Assembly (NCBI RefSeq): GCF_001723175.1
Contig: NC_064650.1
Location: forward strand, 2,046,001 to 2,110,000
Direction: 5' to 3'
Source of the DNA: Penicillium oxalicum
Taxonomy: Eukaryota > Ascomycota > Eurotiomycetes > Eurotiales > Aspergillaceae
Length of the DNA stretch: 64,000 nucleotides
Of the stretch, positions 57,706-64,000 are shown piece by piece. A program made the translations under genes and the position numbers. Positions within the stretch are counted from its first letter, which is position 1; each line of letters opens with the position of its first letter. The notes beneath the pieces were generated by a model. It had not been told where the DNA came from. It did not search any database and saw nothing but the letters and a program-made list of their open reading frames with translations.

Positions 57706-59044
57706 ATGAGGGGCTCTTTCTTCTCGTTCTTGACCACTTTGTTTCTCTTCTTGACTCTCTCTGCTGCCAGTCCAGTGGGCCAGGATGCTGGCAATCTTGC
57801 AAAGCGTGTCAATGCCGGCTCGCTGCAGCAGGTGACTAACTTTGGGAGCAACCCTTCTGGAACGAAGATGTACATCTACGTTCCCAAGAAGTTGGCCAGC
57901 AACCCCGGTGTCGTCGTTGCCATCCACTACTGTAAGTGAGCTCCTTCGCTTTGGAGATCGTCTTCGATCCTCGGCTTTGTCCAACAATCGGAAGACTAAT
58001 AGATGATTTTCAGGCACTGGTACCGCCCAAGCTTACTACACTGGCTCCCCTTACGCTCAGCTGGCTGAGCAGTATGGCTTCATTGTCATCTACCCCGAAA
58101 GCCCCTACAGCGGAACTTGCTGGGATGTCAGCTCCAAGGCTGCTCTGACCCACAACGGTGGTGGTGACAGCAACTCGATCGCCAACATGGTCGACTGGAC
58201 TACCAAGCAGTACAAGGTGGACACCAGCAAGATCTTCGTCACCGGATCTAGCTCTGGTGCCATGATGACCGTGAATAACCCCCAAGAACTGCACAGTCTC
58301 AGGTGTATTTGCTAACAGAAGATGATTGATGGACAGAACGTCATGGCCGCAACCTACCCCGAGCTGTTCAAGGCCGCCGTTGTTTACTCCGGAGTTCCCG
58401 CCGGATGCTTCTACTCCGCCGCCAACCAAGCCGATGCTTGGAACAGCAGCTGCGCCCAGGGTAAAGTGATCAGCACCCCTCAGCACTGGGGCGGAATCGC
58501 CAAGGCCATGTACGCCGGCTACACTGGCTCTCGCCCTCGCATGCAGATCTACCACGGTACCGCCGACACCACCCTCTACCCTCAGAACTTCTACGAGACC
58601 TGCAAGGAGTGGGCCGGTGTCTTCGGCTACAACTACGATGCGCCCCAATCGGTTCTGAACAACAACCCCCAGGCCAACTACAAGACCACCAACTGGGGTC
58701 CCAACCTGCAGGGTATTCTCGCCACCGGCGTTGGTCACACTGTTCCGATTCACGGTTCGAAGGATATGGATTGGTTTGGATTTTCAGGTAGCGGTTCCTC
58801 CGACGGCGGCTCCCCCGGCAGCGGCTCCTCGCCTTCTACGACCACATCGACTAACCAAGGCAGCACAACGACGACAAGCGTGAGCACGGGTCCTACCCAA
58901 GGCTCTGGAGGATCTGGCGGCTCGGGCGGCGGCGTTGCCCAACAATGGGGCCAATGTGGAGGTAACGGTTGGACTGGTCCAACTCAATGCGCGGCAGGAC
59001 TCACCTGCACGGCCTCTAACCCCTGGTACTCCCAGTGTCTGTAA
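57706..59044 (+). CDS. Acetylxylan esterase, CE1 family, with C-terminal CBM1
   Basis: Removes acetyl groups from xylan outside the cell. Exons 57706-57931, 58014-58270 and 58337-59044 join in phase to 396 residues. Signal peptide about 1-20 ([20 protein letters not shown]), then a probable KR-type propeptide site (NLAKR). The alpha/beta hydrolase domain has the nucleophile motif GSSSG at 153-157 (Ser155), and [14 protein letters not shown] and [10 protein letters not shown] provide the likely Asp and His. A Ser/Thr/Gly-rich linker leads to a fungal cellulose-binding CBM1 (last about 36 residues, four Cys, [15 protein letters not shown] ... WYSQCL). Intron 2 starts GTGAAT, less usual, but gives the natural joint [13 protein letters not shown]. 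Confidence 0.94.
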
Positions 59045-59620
59045 ATGAGAGCCTTTTCAAATCCTTATAGTCATCAAGCAATCTTTTTTTTTTTTTTTGA
59101 AAATATGTTTTCTGAGCTCTCGAATTCCTTGTCTGTGGGACTGTAGACGGAAACCCCGTCGGGATGGTCTTCGGAGCCTAGAGAAGTGGTCCGTATCTTT
59201 GAAAGTGCCCGTTAGCCCGTCAACCAGGACTCTTTTGTTTTTGGGAGCTGATCAGCAGACTTATATCTACAAAACTATCTCAGTATACCATTGCGTGCGG
59301 CTTCTCTCCACGATGATCGGACCATGGCCTGTCAATAGTTGGGATCCATCATGGCCCTTCCACGTCCTCCTCCATCCTCTCAATCGAGGATAGCTGCCCC
59401 AAGCTGAATTCCACGGCACAATTGGCCTTGCTAGAGGTGTCCGAATCTTGTTTCATAACATTCGCGACGCAACTTTGGACCGAGTACCTATTTCCAAGCG
59501 ATGGCGATTTGTCTTCATCCTAGTCACACATTTCGGATAGTCGTTATCTAAAAGGTACAGCGGATATTCAAATTCGTCTTTTCTTTGGCCAGCATATATA
59601 TGTAGGCATCGTTCGTTAAT
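59045..59620. other. Convergent 3' region, CE1 and HIS6
   Basis: Contains a 15-T run (59084-59098) 40 nt after the CE1 stop codon and the 3' UTR of HIS6. No gene seen. Confidence 0.5.
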
Positions 59621-60675
59621 TTACTGATGGGCCTTGTTCCATTCAACACATTCATCAAAAGTCACCCCAGAGCCACCAAAGATATCCAACGCACTGCCGA
59701 TGGTCAAGTCAACCTTGCCTTGACTGCTCTTATGTATCTTCTCCAAATCCTGAAGATTGCGAGCACCACCAGCATAAGTCACAGGGATGGTACACCATTC
59801 AGCGAGCTTGGAAACGAGTTCTTCGTCAATGCCCTGCTGCAGACCCTCGACATCTGCCGCGTGAATAAGAAACTCGGAGCAGTAGGGTTCCAGTAGCGCG
59901 ATAGACTCTGAAACAATACGACAACACGTGTTGTTGAAGTCAGCAGGGGAACAATGCAGGGGGCTGTGGACAAGGGACAGTGGATGATAGGAACAGTTCG
60001 CCGTACCTTGACAAATCTCCATCTCTGTAATGGTCTGCCATCGGTCCATAGCCACAAACCAAGTATTGTCTTTTCTGCGACAACTCAGGTCCAAGACCAG
60101 CTTTGACTTGTCACCACCAAGGGCTGCAAGCACCGCCTGCAGCCGCTCGAGCGAGAACTTCCCCGAGGGAAACAGAAAAGAAGTAATGATCACCTAACAT
60201 GCCAAATAAGTCCAATCAATGAGTATGATTCCAACAAACCACGAGTATATTCCGACATGCTAAAGCATGGATTGAATGCCCAGGACACAGAGCAATGGGA
60301 TTTGTTCTTTGAATACAAAACCCACGGCAGAATGGCGGGGATAATGCGATTGCCGGGGAGAGAAAACCAACTCACCTTCTCGGCACCTTGATCAATCCAA
60401 TATTGAGCATTCTTGTCGGTAATACCACCGGCCACTTGAAGCCCATTAGGCCATGCCTTCAATGCCTCCAGTGCAGCCTCCTCGTTGCCGGGGCCCAGCT
60501 TCACGACGTGACCACCGCGCAGGTTGTTTTTTCTATAGAGTTCCGCATAGTGACTGGCGGGGAGTGTCGAGACGTAATTGGTCTTTAGATCCTCGGCAAC
60601 CTGGCTGAGTGTCCCGCCCACAATTTGCTTCACTTGACCTGAGTGAAGGTCAATGCAAGGTCGAAATTGAGTCAT
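59621..60675 (-). CDS. his6: Phosphoribosylformimino-AICAR ribotide isomerase (histidine synthesis)
   Basis: Fourth step of histidine synthesis (HisA reaction), cytosolic TIM barrel. Three exons (60675-60376, 60193-60007, 59907-59621) join in phase to 257 residues, close to yeast His6 (261). Signs: [21 protein letters not shown] with catalytic Asp9, [42 protein letters not shown], and [13 protein letters not shown] near the phosphate site. The start at 60675 directly gives the conserved MTQFRPCID; the open frame upstream has no similarity. It shares a 233-bp promoter with FAF1. Confidence 0.95.
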
Positions 60676-60908
60676 TTTTGATTGCCCGCTCGTTAAATGT
60701 AAGACTAAAAAGTTTGAAACGATGACTCGCAAAATGGCCCCCTCCTCCCCTCTGGTGTCATCACGATAATGGTGGGCTTCTATCTTATCTTATCGCACGT
60801 GATGCGGAGCCTGGTCGGACCCAAAAAAAAATCCCGGGGAACAGACATTGTCCAAGGGAAGGCAGTCGCGGAACAATTACATATTCTTCTTTGTCGCGCA
60901 TTCTCAAC
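60676..60908. promoter_or_regulatory. Shared divergent promoter, his6 and faf1
   Basis: 233 bp between start codons. TGACTC (60723-60728) is a Gcn4/CpcA-type half consensus near the his6 side; CACGTGATG (60796) and two CTTATC (GATA) words lie toward faf1. Use is inferred. Confidence 0.55.
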
Positions 60909-61885
60909 ATGGCTGGAAAAAGGAAGAGAGAGATTGCTGTGGCATCAAGGCCCAGCGGCGAGAAACAACCCAGCCCGCAGCCGGCCACTGACGCTCAGGA
61001 GATTTTCCGAAAGTACTTCGAAGCTCAATTCGAACCGATCGAGACGACTGGTTCTTCGAAGCGGAAGGCCGACCGTGCGTCTTCTGAAGATGATGAAAAT
61101 TCCGAAGAAGAAGATGAGGAAGACGAGGAAATGTCAGAGGTGGAGTCTGATTGGGATGAGATCTCTGAGGAAAGTGACGAGGAAGCTGTAGTGGAGGTTG
61201 TTGAGCACAAGGACGCCAGTCTTTCAGCGAGCGACTTGATGGACAAAAAGGCGTACAAGGCCTTCATGGTACGATTAGGACGACTCCTTGACAGAATTCA
61301 ACACGAGCTCATCACTAGATACAGAGTGCCAAACCACCGACATCCGCAGACGAGAAAAAGAAGATCGCACAGGCAAGCAAGAAGGACGACTCAGAGGATG
61401 ACGCCCACGAAGCAATGAACCTTAAAAACGACCTTGACCTTCAGCGACTACTTCGCGAATCGCACCTCCTCGAATCATCGTCCGACCTTGCCCCGACCGG
61501 CAAAAATCGATTGAAAGCTTTGGATCTCCGTATGCAAGATCTCGGCGCGAAGGAGTCCCTCTACAAACAGAAGAACATGCCTGATGCCTTCCGCAAGGGC
61601 ATCAAAGCCAAGGCTGTTTCCAGAGATGAAAAGCGACGCCGAGAGGCCAAGGAGAATGGTATCATTCTCGAGAAGCCCAGCAAGGTCGCCAAAACAGACA
61701 ACAAGCGCCGAGAGCGTGGTGTTGGAGGCTCGTCCATTGGCAGGTTCTCCGGGGGTACTTTGAATCTGAGCAAGCAGGACTTGGAAAAGATGCAGAGCTC
61801 CCGCGGTCGGTCCAGTCGTGGTGGGCGTGGAGGTCGCGGTGGACGAGGTGGACGAGGCGGAAAGGCCAAGAGAGGTCGCTTCTGA
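60909..61885 (+). CDS. faf1: FAF1-type ribosome biogenesis protein
   Basis: Nucleolar factor needed for 40S subunit assembly and early pre-rRNA cleavages in yeast (Faf1). Two exons (60909-61268, 61325-61885) join in phase to 306 residues. Features: MAGKRKREIA basic start, DAQEIFRKYFEAQFEPI, an acidic run (about 58-100, Asp/Glu/Ser), MDKKAYKAFM at the splice joint, LQRLLRESHLLE, GKNRLKALDLRMQDLG, RKGIKAKAVSRDEKRRREAKENGI, and GRFSGGTLNLSKQDL. The C-terminus is Arg-Gly-Gly repeats ending KRGRF, as in many nucleolar proteins. Identity by layout and motifs. Confidence 0.85.
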
Positions 61886-62602
61886 GCTAGCGCCTTGTAA
61901 CAAGCTGTTCCAGCCTTGCATCCGCTTCCCCAGTCATGTCACGAGTCTGGCAAAGCGGCATCTGTCCTCTCTCTTGACCACTGGCCTGGACTAGGGGTCA
62001 AATGCCCCGTGGGCTCTCCCTCCCATCATCGAGCTCGGTCCATCAACCCATCGCTTCAAAGCTGAACTTGGGCGAAGAACAGAGCTGTTCTGGCAGTTGT
62101 GGAATTGAGAACTCCAACTCGCGGCATCGGAAAATGTTCATTCCTCACACTCAGGGGTGAATGATGGACAAAGTCTGCGTCCGGACCAGGAGCATTCCCT
62201 CTTTCTGTCACCCATTCTACTCTCGACCCAAGATCCTTGACGTGCCATATCCGATTATCGCCGATGATCATCTCCTCAGCAGGGACGCCCTCTATCTTCG
62301 GTGATAGATTCCTAGGACTTGCACGACCTGGTTTCCATGCGCATCTGCATTCGTCGTCTTGGGGGACATTCATGGGACAGCGGTACGCGGCCTCTGCGAA
62401 GACGGACGGTCTCTACCCGTCCGTCATAGGCGATCTTTTCATCCCCACGTTGTCCGGCGAACAGCACGGGCCGTTGTTACTCTCGGCCCTGGCAGTACAT
62501 GTATGAGTAGTCCATCAAAATCGCCCGCAGCTTCATCGTGAGGAATTAACCACCTGAACCATTCGAATCCTTTCATGTTCAAGCTGGAAGAGAGACTGAG
62601 CC
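61886..62602. other. Convergent 3' region, faf1 and GNAT gene
   Basis: No gene seen; open frames up to 105 codons have no domain. Confidence 0.5.
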
Positions 62603-63323
62603 TCATTGTACAAGCACTTTCTCCCACTCTATCTCACTAGGTTCTTTCCAATAATTCGTACCACTCAAGGTAAACCCGAGCTTCTCCAAAGCTCTGGCGC
62701 TTCTCTTATTCGGCCTCTCCGTCTCAGCAATAAATCTCGTCACACCTCGCGCATTGGCCGCCCAGTGCATGACGGCTTCTGCTGCTTCCTTTGCGATTCC
62801 CTTCCCCCAGTACGTCGGCGCGACACCATAGCGAATCTCAGCCATTTCAGTCCATGGTGGCAGGGGGATCCCCTGCCTCTCGCGGTGGCATCGATGTTGT
62901 AGTTGCATCACGAACGCCCGCATAGCCCACCCAGGTAATTTCATCCAGGTTCTGGAGATCAAGGCAGGGGATTCCTTTCAAAGCATCTCCTTCTAGAATC
63001 TCGACAGCGCTGCTGGATTCCGTGAAGATCTCGGGCGGGCGTAGACCAACGGCAAAGTCACCCATCCCGCGGAGTTTCCAGCATACGTTGATGTCGCCCC
63101 GCTGAATCGCATCATGCGTCTTCTCGTCACTCCATTGCACCGGCGAGAAATGATCGCCAAAGGCCATCTCGCAGAACGCCTTGTCTGCGTGGAGGGATGC
63201 ATAGAGACTTCGATAGTATCTCGATGAGATGGCGTGTGGGGTGGGCAGGACCAGGAGTCTTGGTGTGAGTATGACAAACGGTTCAAACGGCAGAGTCGTC
63301 TGTGCCACCTTTGAAGCGTCCAT
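62603..63323 (-). CDS. GNAT-family N-acetyltransferase; one frameshift
   Basis: RimJ/RimL-like acetyltransferase (Acetyltransf_3 type) of unknown substrate. The N-terminal frame reads MDASKVAQTTLPFEPFVILTPRLLVLPTP and runs to WVGYAGVRDATTTSMPPREAG; the C-terminal frame goes on with IPLPPWTEMAEIRYGV, then YWGKGIAKEAAEAVMHWA (acetyl-CoA loop) and NKRSARALEKLGF. The two parts are one base out of step at a GGGG/CCCCC stretch (minus strand, about 62873-62863). Dropping one base there gives a single frame of 239 residues, normal for the family. Either a single-base sequence error, or a young pseudogene. No intron explains the shift. Start chosen at MDASKV; an upstream in-frame ATG (63380) is less likely. 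Confidence 0.82.
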
Positions 63324-64000
63324 CGATGGTGATGTTTTTGTGTGCTTGGCACACTCGAGATGTGACTGGAAGCAGAGCAAATGGGTTCAATTTCTGCGAT
63401 AAGCCAATGTATGGTTTGGTTGTATATTGGCTGTAGTGCACATGAAGAATTAGCTCTTTGGTCCTACCTCCGGAGTGGAATGAATGTTGGGGGCTAGTAA
63501 TGAGACTAATTTTACACGAAAACATCACATTGGAAGTCCATCGTGGAAGGGACGTGGGCAGGAACTCAAACTCACGAGGATGTCAGCCTTGAGATCGTCG
63601 ATACTTATCCGCGAACAATTCAGATGGTAATTTCTGGTCTTTTTAAGTACTTCTCACGGAATGATCTTATCATTGGAGAACTTGGCTCAATCAGCAAGTA
63701 AGACGAGTGATTACAATGTTACTCACCATGACTCATGCGAGTATGTACCTGGATGTACTTGGAAGCTTAGAGCTCAACCCAATTGATTGGTGAACTGATA
63801 CCATACGACCAATTGATCATTCGAAGATTCCTGTACGTTTACAGTTGATATAACTTTATTGAGACTGTACTGATTGCTGAGTCTATTCACACACTTGACT
63901 ACATTACCTTGATATCCCACAAACTTTTGACGATGAAAAGTATACTGCTGTGCTCAAAGGACTCGTGATCAACAAAGTTTTCTCGGCACTAGCTGTAATC
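63324..64000. other. Right end of window, no gene recognised
   Basis: A/T-rich; should include the promoter of the GNAT gene. No supported gene to the end of the window. Confidence 0.45.

Noticed and set aside
58010..58753. A 247-codon minus-strand frame
   Set aside because: Antisense shadow of the CE1 esterase and spans its intron.
2026..60801. CACGTG E-boxes as a shared regulatory signal
   Set aside because: About nine copies were noticed; chance alone predicts around 16 in 64 kb, so no enrichment.
1..64000. CRISPR arrays, rRNA operon, insertion sequences or a bacterial-type system
   Set aside because: No regularly spaced direct repeats, no rRNA-like sequence, no transposase or integrase motif was seen; the genome is eukaryotic.

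Overview
This window is nuclear DNA from a filamentous ascomycete, most likely Eurotiales (Penicillium/Aspergillus type). The evidence is many short GT-AG introns (about 45-155 nt), mitochondrial and peroxisome-free housekeeping genes with fungal architecture, intron-containing tRNAs, and fungal-only families (FAF1, Dal5-type permease, CE1 esterase with a fungal CBM1). I place 22 protein genes and four tRNA genes. No ribosomal RNA operon, CRISPR array, insertion sequence or intact transposon was seen.

Layout. 0-6 kb: the 5' part of GABA transaminase (minus, runs off the window), a tRNA-Ala, two identical tRNA-Ile genes 900 bp apart, and a zinc alcohol dehydrogenase. 9-23 kb: the chromatin remodeller INO80, 5-aminolevulinate synthase (hemA, with broken reading frame), a PLP aminotransferase, and RNA polymerase I subunit RPA49. 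23.9-31.6 kb: the 25-residue ribosomal protein eL41, a Dal5-family permease, an unusual Rieske plus ferritin-like (DUF455-type) fusion protein, and a small secreted protein. 33-46 kb: tRNA-Thr with an intron, a drug-type MFS transporter, a membrane desaturase-like protein, a GH28 exo-pectinase, a DUF3632-like protein and an isochorismatase-fold hydrolase. 46-51.5 kb: succinyl-CoA ligase alpha, Elongator ELP3 and the tiny V-ATPase subunit f. 52-64 kb: a GH43 galactanase with CBM35, a CE1 acetylxylan esterase with CBM1, HIS6, FAF1 and a GNAT acetyltransferase with a frameshift.

How the genes relate. GABA transaminase and succinyl-CoA ligase both serve mitochondrial succinate metabolism, and hemA uses the succinyl-CoA made there; but they are scattered, not an operon. 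GH28, GH43 and CE1-CBM1 form a loose plant-cell-wall degrading group in the right-hand third. INO80, RPA49, eL41, ELP3 and FAF1 are transcription and ribosome production genes. Two divergent pairs (SCS-alpha/ELP3 and HIS6/FAF1) share short promoters.

Points of most interest: a 6-nt microexon in the GH43 gene; the Rieske/ferritin-like fusion; eL41 with a 7-nt last coding exon; three frame breaks in hemA and one in the GNAT gene that look like single-base errors; a missing active-site His in the GH28; and long poly-G/poly-C runs between genes. Exon limits below were derived by hand from splice signals, reading frame and remembered family sequence, with no search run.
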